Part shown: one piece after another, positions 54,832 through 63,999 of the stretch
Layout of the letters: each line of letters opens with the position of its first letter
Position numbering within the stretch: position 1 is the stretch's first letter
Source of the DNA: VXNE01 sp963665455
GTDB lineage: Bacteria; Pseudomonadota; Gammaproteobacteria; Pseudomonadales; Azotimanducaceae
Reading direction: 5' to 3'
DNA: 64,000 bases
NCBI GenBank assembly: GCA_963665455.1
Contig: OY762279.1
Location: forward strand, 868,001 to 932,000
The notes under the pieces: generated by a model
What the model saw: the letters and a program-made list of their open reading frames with translations, nothing else
The model's database searches: none
Told to the model about the DNA's origin: nothing
Position numbers and translations under genes: made by a program

Positions 54832-56076
54832 ATGGCGCTGGCCGAAGAAGCCGCCCCCGGGAGCGGCACGCCCGAACGAGTTGCCGAGCTCGCGGGGCTC
54901 ACCGTACACCGGCCCACGTCGGTCGGATGGGACGAACGCACGCCCCCCAACGAAACCGTGGACGCAGACGGCAATCCCGCTCCTCCCAAACGTGGATTCG
55001 GCGTTGCGGACCCGCAGGCACCGGAACGACGGGCACCCGACGATCCCGAGGTCGTTCGACTGCGACGCCATCTACGCGCCCACAACGGCATCCGCGGGCT
55101 GGAGATCTGCATGCCGGCCGAGACCGACCGCGCCGCCAGGATCTTCCGGCGCGACGGCTTCGTCGTGGTGCGCGACCTCCTCGACCCGGAGCGGCTTGAG
55201 GCCTTCCGCGCCGCCTGCGCGCGGATGCTGCGCGACATACTGACGCCCGCGGGACGGGACGGAAGAAAGTACCTCACGGAGACCGGACGCCTGCCGCACC
55301 GCTACAGCTACGGAACCAGTTCGGCGTCCCGCCAGATGATGCACGACGGCGTGTGGGCGTCGATGATCGACCTGCCCACCACGTCGCCGATACTCGAGGC
55401 CATCTTCGGCACCCCCGACTATCTCGTCTGGGGCGGTGGCGGCGACCTATGCCTGCCCGGCGCGATCGAGTATCAGCATCTGCACCAGGATTTCCAGGAG
55501 AACGACACGATTCCGGACGGCCGGTTCGCCCAAGCCAAGACGCTCGGGGTCGCCATCGAGACCGCAGACGGATCGGACGAACCCGACCTCGCCACCCAGC
55601 GCCTGATCGTCGAGCGCACGCCGATGTTCGTCACCATCAACTTCGCGATGAGCGACCTCACGTGGGAGAACGGCCCCATCCGCCAGATTCCCGGCACCCA
55701 CGCCACCCGGCAGCCTCCACCGCCACCGGAGGAAGAGCCGGAGTGGATGCGGCTGTCCACGCTGGTCGGCGCGCCCGCCGGGGCCGGCGTTTTTCGGGAC
55801 AACCGCGCTTGGCACGGCGCCACCCCGAACCTGAGCCAGGAAGTTCGTGCGCTGCCGAACATCGAGTACGTGGCGCCGTGGACTTCGAGGGACGCGTTCA
55901 AGCCGACGATGCCGCACGCAGTCTGGGAATCGCTCTCGCCCCGGGCGCGGCGCATGACCCGCTTCATCAAGGCCGAACCAGGCGTGTGGCCGGCGGGCGC
56001 CGGCGTCATGCATCCCCTCGCCAGTGAGCGCAAGCGTGCGTTTGAGCGAATGAAAGAAGGCGCTACGCCGACTTGA
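54832..56076 (+). CDS. Phytanoyl-CoA dioxygenase (PhyH) family protein
   Basis: A 414-residue Fe(II)/2-oxoglutarate oxygenase. Iron ligands are HxD in YQHLHQDFQEN and the distal His in NRAWHGATPNLS, with the double-stranded beta-helix between. About 95 polar, Pro-rich residues precede the core (ARIFRRDGFVVVRDLLDPERLEAF). The substrate could be a lipid, an alkylphosphonate or a secondary metabolite. It is last in the FAD-reductase-oxygenase set and overlaps the convergent hldE by 14 bases. Confidence 0.85.
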   Translation: MALAEEAAPGSGTPERVAELAGLTVHRPTSVGWDERTPPNETVDADGNPAPPKRGFGVADPQAPERRAPDDPEVVRLRRHLRAHNGIRGLEICMPAETDRAARIFRRDGFVVVRDLLDPERLEAFRAACARMLRDILTPAGRDGRKYLTETGRLPHRYSYGTSSASRQMMHDGVWASMIDLPTTSPILEAIFGTPDYLVWGGGGDLCLPGAIEYQHLHQDFQENDTIPDGRFAQAKTLGVAIETADGSDEPDLATQRLIVERTPMFVTINFAMSDLTWENGPIRQIPGTHATRQPPPPPEEEPEWMRLSTLVGAPAGAGVFRDNRAWHGATPNLSQEVRALPNIEYVAPWTSRDAFKPTMPHAVWESLSPRARRMTRFIKAEPGVWPAGAGVMHPLASERKRAFERMKEGATPT

Positions 56077-57487
56077 TCCGGTCCACAATCGAGCTGGTCG
56101 AGCAGTCCGCGAGCAGACTCAGCACGCGCACCTCGCCACCCCATCCCCGGACCAGATCGGCACCCACCACCGCGCTCTCGGCGTAGTCGCCGCCCTTCAC
56201 CAGCACGTCCGGCCGCACGGCTTCGAGCAAGGCCTCCGGCGTATCCTCCGAGAACGGCGTCACCCAGTCCACCGAGGACAATCCTTCGAGCACGCGCAGG
56301 CGCCGCTCCAAGGCGTTCACGGGCCGGCCCGGTCCCTTGAGCCGCGCCGCCGAGGCGTCGTCATTCACCGCGACGACCAGCCGGTCCCCCAGTTCGCGGG
56401 CTTCCTCCAGATAGCCCACGTGCCCCGCGTGGAGGATGTCGAAGCAGCCGTTCGTGAAGACGATCCGCTCGCCGCGTCCCCGGGCCAGCCGCACCGCCGC
56501 TAGGAGCTGCTCCCGGGTGAGCACGCCCTCGTCCGGCCGTTCGGCGGCGGCGATCGCCTGGTTGATCTCCGGGGCGGTCACCGCCGACGTGCCCATCCGT
56601 GCGCAGACCAGGCCCGCCGCAAGGTTGGCGACCCGAGCACTCTCCACCGCGTCCCACCCAAGCCCCAAAGCGACCGCGAGCGCGGCCGCCACGGTGTCCC
56701 CCGCTCCCGTCCGGTCGTACACCTCGACATCGCTTGCCGGAAGGTGCCGGACCAAGCCCGCGCGGCCGATCACGGTGGAACCTTCACCGCCCCGGGTCAC
56801 GACAAGGGTCTCGACGTCCACGCGACGCAACAACGCGAGCCCCCGGTCCGCGAAATCCGCCTCGTTGTCCCACGTGCCGGCCGCACGTTCGAACTCGTTC
56901 CGGTTCGGCTTGAGGACCTTGGCACCGGCGTAGCGGGCGAAGTCCTTGTGCTTCGGATCGACGACGACCGCCACCCGCGCGCGACGCGCCGCGGCAACGA
57001 GGTGTTCCGGGCGTTCCACAACGCCCTTGTCGTAGTCCTCGATCACGAGCACATCGGCGGAACGAACCCGTTTCTCGACCCGAGCGGCGACCTGGGTGCC
57101 CACCCCCGCGGGCAGCGGCGTCTCGAAGTCCGCGCGTATCAACTGCTGCCGCTGGCTGACGACGCGCAGCTTGCGGGCGGTCTCCCAGCCCGGAACCTCG
57201 ACCAGATCGCATGTCACGCCCGCCGCCTCCAACGTCGCGCGCATGCCTTCGGCCGCCGTATCGGTACCCACCGCGCCCACCAGCGTGCAGCCCGCACCCA
57301 TCGCGACGACGTTCAGGGCGACGTTCGCGGCGCCGCCGGGCCGGTCCTCCGCCGCCGCAACGTCGACCACCGGCACGGGCGCCTCCTGGGAAATGCGTGC
57401 GGCGTCCCCGAACCAATATCTGTCGACCATGACATCGCCTACCACCACGATCCGTGATGGCGATGCGGAAGGAAGCATGCGGGACAT
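56063..57487 (-). CDS. hldE: Bifunctional heptose 7-phosphate kinase / heptose 1-phosphate adenylyltransferase
   Basis: Makes ADP-heptose for the LPS inner core. 474 residues. The N-terminal PfkB kinase runs VVGDVMVDRYWFGDAARISQ ... DRTGAGDTVAAALAVALG with its catalytic Asp. The C-terminal nucleotidyltransferase has VFTNGCFDILHAGHVGYLEEA (HxGH), GDRLVVAVNDDASAARLKG and the domain end. Both halves look functional. Divergent from the acyltransferase gene by about 63 bases. Confidence 0.97.
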   Translation of the reverse strand: MSRMLPSASPSRIVVVGDVMVDRYWFGDAARISQEAPVPVVDVAAAEDRPGGAANVALNVVAMGAGCTLVGAVGTDTAAEGMRATLEAAGVTCDLVEVPGWETARKLRVVSQRQQLIRADFETPLPAGVGTQVAARVEKRVRSADVLVIEDYDKGVVERPEHLVAAARRARVAVVVDPKHKDFARYAGAKVLKPNRNEFERAAGTWDNEADFADRGLALLRRVDVETLVVTRGGEGSTVIGRAGLVRHLPASDVEVYDRTGAGDTVAAALAVALGLGWDAVESARVANLAAGLVCARMGTSAVTAPEINQAIAAAERPDEGVLTREQLLAAVRLARGRGERIVFTNGCFDILHAGHVGYLEEARELGDRLVVAVNDDASAARLKGPGRPVNALERRLRVLEGLSSVDWVTPFSEDTPEALLEAVRPDVLVKGGDYAESAVVGADLVRGWGGEVRVLSLLADCSTSSIVDRIKSA

Positions 57488-57550
57488 GCTCGGATGGTAG
57501 CGGAAGCGTGCGCGGAACGGGGCGCCGCAAACGGGTACAGTTCGCGGCTC

Positions 57551-58513
57551 ATGGCAGCCTCGGCCCTACAGCTCGCCGCGCCCCGGTACTGGCCCACCTG
57601 GGTCGGCGCCGGATTTGCCTGGCTCGCCAGCCATCTGCCGGTGTCGTGGCAGGCCGCGCTGGGCCGTGCCCTTGGCCTGCTGGCTTGGCGCTTGGGTGGC
57701 AGGCGGCGGCGCATCGCGGAGGCGAACATCGCCTTGTGTTTCCCGGAGCTCTCCGGGCGCGAACGGGCCGGTCTGGTGCGCCGGACCTTTCTCGCGTCGG
57801 GGGTCGGATTGATGGAGACCATCCACGCTTGGCTCGGCCGGGTCGACACCGTCGCCGACCGGCTCACGTGCCACGGTCTCAACGTCCTGCTCGAAGCGCG
57901 TGACGAGCGCCGGGGCGTGCTGCTGGCCGGCGCCCACTTCCTGACCCTCGACTTCACCGGTGCCCTGCTCGCGTCGCGGGTACCCTTCGACGTCGTCTAC
58001 CGGGGTCACCGCAATCCCGTCATCGAGTGGCTCATGGTGCGCGGGCGCCAACGCCACTACGGTGCCGTGATTGAACGTCAGGACCTGCGCCGTGCGGCGC
58101 GGCGGCTGCGCGAGGGAAACGTCGTCTGGTACGCCGCCGACCAGGACTACGGCCGCCGGCACTCCGTGTTCGCGCCCCTGTTCGGAGAACCCGCCGCCAC
58201 CGTCGTCGCGACGGCGCGCCTAGCGCGCATGAGCGGAGCTCCAGTGGTCTTCTACAGCCACTTCCGGGACGAGGAGGCCGGTACCTGGTCGGTGCGGTTT
58301 CAGCGCGTCGCGGACTTCCCTACCGGGGACGACGCCGCGGACGCCGCGCGGCTCAACGCCCTCCTGGAAGCCGAGATCCGGCGGCATCCCGAGCAGTACC
58401 TGTGGTTGCATCGCCGCTTCAAGACGCGGCCCGAGGGGCAGGAGTCTCCGTACGGTACCTGGGGACGGCGGCGGAAGCGGCGCGCGCGGCGGCGCGGCAA
58501 AGGTGCTCGGTGA
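57551..58513 (+). CDS. Lipid A late acyltransferase (LpxL/HtrB family)
   Basis: A 320-residue inner-membrane acyltransferase. The catalytic HxxxxD motif is in AGAHFLTLDFTG, with YRGHRNPVIEWLMVRGRQR and WYAADQDYGRRHSVFAPLFG conserved. I use the ATG at 57551; the open frame begins 19 codons earlier without family support. Which secondary acyl position it fills cannot be told. The C-terminus is very Arg-rich. Confidence 0.92.
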   Translation: MAASALQLAAPRYWPTWVGAGFAWLASHLPVSWQAALGRALGLLAWRLGGRRRRIAEANIALCFPELSGRERAGLVRRTFLASGVGLMETIHAWLGRVDTVADRLTCHGLNVLLEARDERRGVLLAGAHFLTLDFTGALLASRVPFDVVYRGHRNPVIEWLMVRGRQRHYGAVIERQDLRRAARRLREGNVVWYAADQDYGRRHSVFAPLFGEPAATVVATARLARMSGAPVVFYSHFRDEEAGTWSVRFQRVADFPTGDDAADAARLNALLEAEIRRHPEQYLWLHRRFKTRPEGQESPYGTWGRRRKRRARRRGKGAR

Positions 58514-58706
58514 CCTACTTCCCTCGTGACCATCCGCAGCCAAGTTCACTCATCATGATCAGTCGCGACAGAGCCGTCAATTTTCATCATCCCTCGCGCT
58601 GCCCGTTTCCGTGCCCGCCAATTTGGGGCAGACTGACGCCACGGGTCGGAGGGCCGGGCCACACGCCGCTTGAGGGCGTCGAACGAACCTTGGGGAGAAC
58701 GCCTGC

Positions 58707-59360
58707 ATGTTGAGATTCGCCGAAGAGGTCATGCTGCTGCTGCTGCACGACGAGAACGGCAAGTTCACCCGGGTACCGGACTGGTCGCTGCGCTACGCGC
58801 TGGGGGGCAGCGTCCTGATGGACCTGGAGCTTGAGAACCGCATCGACACGGATCTCGAAAACGTAATCCTGGTCGATCCGACGCCAATCGGCGACGATCT
58901 GCTCGATCCCACGCTGGCGGAAATCGCCGACGCCGAAGAGTCCCGCGACGCCCGCTACTGGGTCGAGCGCGCGGCGGGGCGCGCGGACGAGATACGCGAG
59001 GCGGCCCTGGCCGGGCTGGTCGAGAAGCAAATCCTCACGCAACGCGAGGACCGCTTCCTGTGGGCGTTCCGCTCGCGCCGCTATCCGCTCATCGACGGCA
59101 AGGCCGAACGGGAAGTGAAGCTCAGGATCATGGGCGTGCTGTTCAGCGACGACCTGCCCGACCCCCGGGACTTCGTGATCATCTGTCTCGCCCAAGCGTG
59201 CGGCCTCTTCAAGAGCATGCTGTCCCCCCGTGAACTGGACAGCGTCGCGGAACGCATAGAGCAGATGCGACGCCTGGACCTGATCGGGCAGGCGGTCTCG
59301 AACGCGATCTGGGACATCGAGTCGTCGCTCGCGATGGCGGTGCAGCCACACGGGTTCTAG
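58707..59360 (+). CDS. GPP34 (GOLPH3/Vps74-fold) family protein
   Basis: 217 residues with a GGGGAGAA site before the ATG. The pattern LRFAEEVMLLLLHDENGKF, YALGGSVLMDLELENRI, LVDPTPIGDDLLDPTLAEIAD and RSRRYPLIDGKAEREVKLRI is that of GPP34, the fold of yeast Vps74 and human GOLPH3. Those bind PI4P and hold glycosyltransferases in the Golgi. Bacterial members are known mainly from actinobacteria and their role is unclear. Here it lies among LPS core genes. The 193-base gap before it holds an A+T-richer patch (58540-58590) that could be a promoter. Confidence 0.88.
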   Translation: MLRFAEEVMLLLLHDENGKFTRVPDWSLRYALGGSVLMDLELENRIDTDLENVILVDPTPIGDDLLDPTLAEIADAEESRDARYWVERAAGRADEIREAALAGLVEKQILTQREDRFLWAFRSRRYPLIDGKAEREVKLRIMGVLFSDDLPDPRDFVIICLAQACGLFKSMLSPRELDSVAERIEQMRRLDLIGQAVSNAIWDIESSLAMAVQPHGF

Positions 59361-59431
59361 CCCTCTCGCCTGCAAAGTGGGACGACCGGCAACGTCTTAG
59401 GGCCGAGGTCGGGACCGGACGCACGGCACCC

Positions 59432-60634
59432 GTGACCTCTCTCCTCCAAGACCATGCACGCGTGCGGGACGGGCTCGTCCTGCTCGCCTTCGTCGCGGTG
59501 CTCATCGCGCCGCTGCCGAGCATCCCGCGTCTGCTTACCTACCTACTCGGGGCCGTGGTGCTGTGCAGCCCAGAGTTGTGGCGGGCGGTGGCGGGTGTCC
59601 GGCTGGCCTGGTGTGCGGTGGCGTTGCTCGCCTACCTCTTGCTGACGAGCTTGTGGTCTGACGGACCGGGCACTGCGGACGCCCTCCGGCTCGGCGTCCG
59701 CGCTCTGGTCCTTTGCTGCTTCGTCGTCGCCTTGGCGGACACCGTCGCGCGGGACGCACTGCACTTCCACATCGGACGTTGGTTCGCCGTCGCCGGCGGA
59801 ATGGCCGCCCTCGCGGTGATCGCGAACTTCCTGCTCGACGCCCCGCCGGAGGGACGGCTGCACGGCCTCGGCCGCGTCCACAATTCCGTGACCGCCGCCC
59901 AAGCCTTCTCCGTCGTCTCCCTGGTCGCTCTCGACGCTGTCCGACGCGTGCCAACCAGACGTTGGCGGCTGCTCTGCGGCGCCAGCGCCATCGCCGCCGC
60001 CAGTGCCGTGGTGTTGACGGGTTCGCGGGCCGCATGGGCGGCGCTTCCGTTCGGCTGCGCCGTTTTGCTGCTCGCCGCGAAAACGCCCTCGCCGGTCCGG
60101 TTCACCGGTTTGTTGGCCACCGTCGGCGCCATCCTGGCGCTAGTTGCCGCCGTCCTCCTTGCCAACGATGCGACGCGGGACGTGCTGCTGCCGCGCGGCG
60201 ATAGCTTCCGCTTCGCCATCTGGGAGTCGGTCCTCACAGACGCAACGCGCCAAGGCCTCTGGTTCGGCCGCGGCATTTTGACGCCGGACGACGTGCGCGT
60301 GGACGGTCTCCACTTCCGCCACGCCCACAGCATGTACCTCGCCGTCTTCCTCCACGGCGGCATCGCAGCGCTCCTCCTCTTCGCGACGACCCTCGGCGGG
60401 ACGGTGGCCACTCTCGCAGGCCGCCTCCGCCACCCCGACACCGGCCTAGCCCTCGCCCTGCTCGCCGCCGGCGCGGTCTTCTGGCTCACGGATGGGCGAC
60501 AACTCGTGGACCGCGTCGGCGTGCATTGGTGGTTCTTCTGGTGGCCGGTGGCGACGGCGGTCGGTGTTGGGGTCCGGGCGCGAGGGATTCCGCGCATGGC
60601 AGGTGAACGGCCTCAAGCAAGGGAACTTGCGTGA
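59432..60634 (+). CDS. waaL: O-antigen ligase-like membrane protein
   Basis: A 400-residue, roughly eleven-helix membrane protein starting at a GTG. The Wzy_C-type periplasmic region includes WFGRGILTPDDVRVDGLHFR and HAHSMYLAVFLHGGIAALLL, matching the ligase pattern in which a His in HSxYL is essential; TGSRAAWAALPFG gives a conserved Arg. It probably joins polymer to lipid A-core, though a Wzy-type polymerase or another oligosaccharide ligase cannot be excluded. It converges on the carbamoyltransferase gene. Confidence 0.8.
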   Translation: MTSLLQDHARVRDGLVLLAFVAVLIAPLPSIPRLLTYLLGAVVLCSPELWRAVAGVRLAWCAVALLAYLLLTSLWSDGPGTADALRLGVRALVLCCFVVALADTVARDALHFHIGRWFAVAGGMAALAVIANFLLDAPPEGRLHGLGRVHNSVTAAQAFSVVSLVALDAVRRVPTRRWRLLCGASAIAAASAVVLTGSRAAWAALPFGCAVLLLAAKTPSPVRFTGLLATVGAILALVAAVLLANDATRDVLLPRGDSFRFAIWESVLTDATRQGLWFGRGILTPDDVRVDGLHFRHAHSMYLAVFLHGGIAALLLFATTLGGTVATLAGRLRHPDTGLALALLAAGAVFWLTDGRQLVDRVGVHWWFFWWPVATAVGVGVRARGIPRMAGERPQARELA

Positions 60635-60688
60635 TGTTACTCACCATACACGCGGCGAACCCGTGATGAGCAGCGGCCGCGCACTGCG

Positions 60689-62411
60689 TCACCCCTTCGT
60701 CACCAACAGATCCTCCATTACCAGATACTCGAGGTCGCAACCCAAGAACATCGTGAGCGCATCCTCCGGCGTGCACACGATGGGCTCCCCCCGGCGGTTG
60801 AGCGAGGTGTTGAGCACGGCCGCGTTGCCCGTGCGCGCCTCCAAGGCCGCGATGAGATCGTAATAGCGCGGGTGGAAGCGGCGTTCGACCACCTGCACCC
60901 GCACCGTGCCGTCCGCATGGACGACCTCGGGGATGCGCTTCCTCCAAGCGTCGCTCACGTCGAACGTCACCGTCATGAATGGCGCCGGGTGATCCGTGCC
61001 AATGATGTCCGGGGCCACGCGGTCGAGGATCGATGGGCAGAATGGGCGCCAGCGCTCCCGGTACTTGATCTGGGCGTTGATGCGGTCCGCGATGCCGGGC
61101 ACGCTCGGGCAGCCGAGGATGCTGCGCGCGCCGAGGGCCCGGGGACCGAACTCCATCCGTCCCTGGAACCAGGCCACCGGGTGCCCCGCCGCCAAGAGGT
61201 CCGCGGTTTTCCGCCACCACGTTCGATAGGCGGCGCACGGAGATCCCGGACCGCGCCCGGGCCGCGCACTCGCATGCCTCCGTGGCGAACGCCGGCCCCA
61301 GGAACACATGCTCCATGGGCCGAAGCTGGTCGCCGTGTTCCGCCGCCACGTATGTCGCCGCGCCCAGCGCCGTCCCCGAGTCGCCCGAGGCCGGCTGCAC
61401 GAACATCGCGTCCACGTCCGACCGCGCCAGGATGCGCTGATTCAGCTTCACGTTGAGGGCACCGCCTCCGGCCAGAACGATGTGTCCGGTCTCGGCCAGC
61501 ACGTCGGCGAGCCACGCATCGATCAGGCCGAGGCAGCATGTCTCGTAGAGCTCCTGCATGGCGGCGGCGTAGTGCACGTAGGGTTCGTCCGCGGCGTCGC
61601 CCCGGCGCGGCGGGCCGAGCCAACGCACCAGGCCGCGCCCGAAGTAGCGTCCCCTGCCATCCTCCCGGAAGCGGCGCAGGCCCACGGTGTTGACGAGCCG
61701 CGTGTTGACGCGAAAACCCCGCCGCGTTCTGCGCACTAACCGGGACAGGTCATACGCGTCCGCGCGACCATAGGGGGCCATGCCCATGACCTTGTACTCG
61801 CCATCGAGCATGTCGAAGCCGAGGTACTGGGTCATCGCGCCATAGGCACCGGGCAGGGAGTCGGGGTCGTAGAACTCCTTGCGGCCGTGGATGCGGCCCG
61901 CCTCCCCGTAGCCCAGAAACGTCGTGGCGTATTCGCCCTTGCCGTCGATGCTGAGAATGGCCGTCCGGCGGTCGAAGCCGGAGAGGTGATAGGCGCTAGA
62001 GGCGTGGGCGAGGTGATGGAGGACGGGGGTGAACGCCGTGCGGTCCCAATCGATGCCGAGTTGCCGGCCCGCCTCGAGGACCCGTCGCCGGTTGCGGCGG
62101 AAGCGGCGGTTGCCGTTCACGAGCGCGTCGATGGCGCGGTCCGGGGCGTACCAGTGCCGCGCCGCATAGTGCCAGCGTCCGGGTTCCAGCAGGCTGACCG
62201 GCGCGTAGGGGAAGGCGACCGCGTCCACGTCCCCGGCGCGCAGCCCCGCCGCCTCGAGGCAGTAGCGCGCGGACTCCAGGGGCATCCGGCCCTGGGCGTG
62301 CTTCTCGCGCACGAACCGCTCTTCCTCCGCCGCCGCCACGATCTCCCCGTCCACGAGCAGCGCCGCGGACGGATCGTGGCCGAGGGCCCCGGAGAGGCCG
62401 AGGACGATCAC
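60689..62411 (-). pseudogene. LPS-core carbamoyltransferase (NodU/CmcH family), single-base frameshift
   Basis: Transfers carbamoyl from carbamoyl phosphate to a sugar hydroxyl, as WapO does on heptose of the Pseudomonas core. A GTG at 62411 overlaps the kinase stop (GTGA). The first part (VLGLSGALGHDPSAALLVDG ... ATYVAAEHGDQLRPMEHVFLGP) reads cleanly to about 61212. The rest (KTADLLAAGHPVAWFQGRME, FGPRALGARSILG ... EYLVMEDLLVTKG) is in another frame. One A missing from the AAAA tract at 61208-61211 explains the break; a five-A tract would restore V-A-E-K-T-A-D-L. About 573 residues if restored. It may be a real mutation or a sequencing error. Confidence 0.85.
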
Positions 62412-63811
62412 GCCGGGCGACCCGGTTCCAAACCGCGCGCGAATGCGTCCGCGAACCGCGCGGCGACGGCTTCGTCCCAGTTCTCCAGGAAGCGCTGCCG
62501 GTCCGCAGCGATTTCGCGCGGCGAGCGCGCCGACCGCAGCGCGTCGAGATCGACCAGGGACACCGTGCCGTCGGCGACGATGAAGTTCGTGGCTTTCGTG
62601 TCCCGGTGGGTCAGTCCCTCCTGCGCCAACGCCTCGAACAACGCGGTCACCGCATCGACCGTCCCGTCGTCCAGGCCGTGGCGGGCGACATGTTCGTCCA
62701 AGGTCGTTCCCCCGAGATCCTCGAGCACCAGGTAGGCCGGGCTGCGGCGCCGGGGCAACACTACGGCAATGGGTCGCGCCGTGGGGATCCCGCGAAAGCA
62801 GAGGCGATGGCCGTTGACCCACGCCCGCCGCGCGCGGCGCCGTTTCGCGTTGTAGCGCTTGACGACGAAGCCCCCCGTCCTGTTCATGCGAGGGGCAAGC
62901 CCCTCGCGCTCCCCGGCTGAGGGCTCCTTCATGCGAGGGGCAAGCCCCTCGCGCTCCCCGGCTGAGGGCTCCACCCGGACCACGGTCGCCGTGTTGCCGT
63001 CCTTGACTCGGGTGGCCCCCTCGACCGCCGCGTCCGGCGCTTCGAGCAGCCTTTCCAGGGCCGGGGACATGCACGCCCGTTCGTAGATCACGTCGCGGTC
63101 CCGACCGCGCCGGACATCGAACTGGGTGCATGGCCGTAGCGTCTTGGCGAGAAAACGCCGCACCCGGCGCCGTTGCGTGCGCGTCACGCACTTGCGTAGA
63201 CGCTCGCACTCGTCGGCGCCGGTCGCCCATTTCCTGGCGGCGCAGTACAGACCGTAGCTGCGCGCAATGGTCGCCGCGTCCGCGTCGAGGGCCGCCAACT
63301 GCCGCGCTAGCGCGGCGAAACTCGCCCGGCGGCCCAACATGCGACGAAAACGGCGACCGGCGACCGCCCCGCCATCGATCAGGAAGAGACGCTCCTCCAC
63401 CACTACGAAGTTGCCCAGGTGCGGATCGTGCTGGACGACGCCGGCGGCGTGCAACGCGGCATTGAGCCGAACGATCCCGTCCCCGTCGCCACCAGCCGCG
63501 GGTCGGCCAGGGAGCCATTCGACGGCGATCCACCAGCCCCCCTCGAACCACCCCTCGTCGAGCACGCGGGGCGTCGGTACCCCAGTTTCCGCAACGCACC
63601 GGAGGCCGCTTCGTTCCCGCCGGAAGCGCCGCCGCGCCCCGGGCCCAAAGAACAGCTTGATGGCCACGTCCTCCCCGTCGAGGCGACCGCGCGCGACCAA
63701 ACGCTTGCCGGGGAGATGGCGCAGGGCTTCCAAGCACTCGATGCGGACCGAGCGCCCCACGGCCCGGCCATCGATCGAGAAAGGGGTTGATCGGCCGTCC
63801 ACCTTGCTCAT
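62408..63811 (-). CDS. LPS core sugar kinase with two kinase-like domains (PA5006/InaA type)
   Basis: 467 residues from the ATG at 63811, which overlaps the upstream stop (ATGA). Two lipopolysaccharide-kinase-like domains are in tandem. The first has catalytic loop VVQHDPHLGNFVV and metal loop LIDGG; the second has ATP lysine region GFVVKRYNAKR, catalytic loop THRDTKATNFIV and LVDLDAL. It probably phosphorylates core heptose. Two 15-residue units EPSAGEREGLAPRMK/N are inserted in frame between strands 2 and 3 of the second domain, just before the ATP lysine, from the palindromic repeat at 62883-62972. Confidence 0.88.
   Translation of the reverse strand: MSKVDGRSTPFSIDGRAVGRSVRIECLEALRHLPGKRLVARGRLDGEDVAIKLFFGPGARRRFRRERSGLRCVAETGVPTPRVLDEGWFEGGWWIAVEWLPGRPAAGGDGDGIVRLNAALHAAGVVQHDPHLGNFVVVEERLFLIDGGAVAGRRFRRMLGRRASFAALARQLAALDADAATIARSYGLYCAARKWATGADECERLRKCVTRTQRRRVRRFLAKTLRPCTQFDVRRGRDRDVIYERACMSPALERLLEAPDAAVEGATRVKDGNTATVVRVEPSAGEREGLAPRMKEPSAGEREGLAPRMNRTGGFVVKRYNAKRRRARRAWVNGHRLCFRGIPTARPIAVVLPRRRSPAYLVLEDLGGTTLDEHVARHGLDDGTVDAVTALFEALAQEGLTHRDTKATNFIVADGTVSLVDLDALRSARSPREIAADRQRFLENWDEAVAARFADAFARGLEPGRPA
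62883..62972 (-). repeat. 45-base palindromic repeat, locus 3 (two tandem units inside a gene)
   Basis: Units at 62883-62927 and 62928-62972 are nearly identical to each other and to the full unit at 2345. Read on the minus strand each has GAGCCCTCAGCCGGGGAGC, the palindrome gcgaggggcttgcccctcgc and ATGAA. Both lie in frame in the double-kinase gene, adding 30 residues. The near identity of units 60 kb apart suggests recent spread. Confidence 0.9.
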
Positions 63812-63999
63812 GAATTCGGTCCACCGCGCCGCGCTCCGGGGGCGATCCCCCGCTCGACGGCCTTCTTCCAGAGCCGCTCGGCGCGCCGTTCCACGCGCCG
63901 CCAAAGGCCCGGATCGCGCGCGAGCGCCTGGCGCAACGGCAAGCCGGTGTACCGCGCGACGAAGCGGCATCGCTCCGTACGGGACAGTTCCAGATGCAG
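63808..63999 (-). CDS. C-terminal end of an upstream LPS-cluster protein (partial)
   Basis: The last 63 codons of a gene entering from the right edge, ending TGA at 63808-63810 and overlapping the double-kinase ATG. The visible part has LELSRTERCRFVARYTGLPL and RQALARDPGLWRRVERRAER, rich in Arg. Gene order suggests another core kinase (WapQ/WaaP type), and the sequence is compatible with the C-terminal helices of such kinases. Too little is visible to be sure. Confidence 0.5.
   Translation of the reverse strand: MHLELSRTERCRFVARYTGLPLRQALARDPGLWRRVERRAERLWKKAVERGIAPGARRGGPNS

Noticed and set aside
61200..61220. Programmed -1 ribosomal frameshift in the carbamoyltransferase
   Set aside because: The local sequence GGAAAAC is not a good XXXYYYZ slip site, and family members elsewhere use a single frame; an indel or sequencing error is simpler.
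60486..63824. A 1112-codon open frame on the minus strand across the carbamoyltransferase and kinase genes
   Set aside because: It is one gene's frame (carbamoyltransferase N-terminus) extended through stop-poor GC-rich sequence. Upstream of 62411 and downstream of about 61208 it has no family similarity, while the overlapping frames do.
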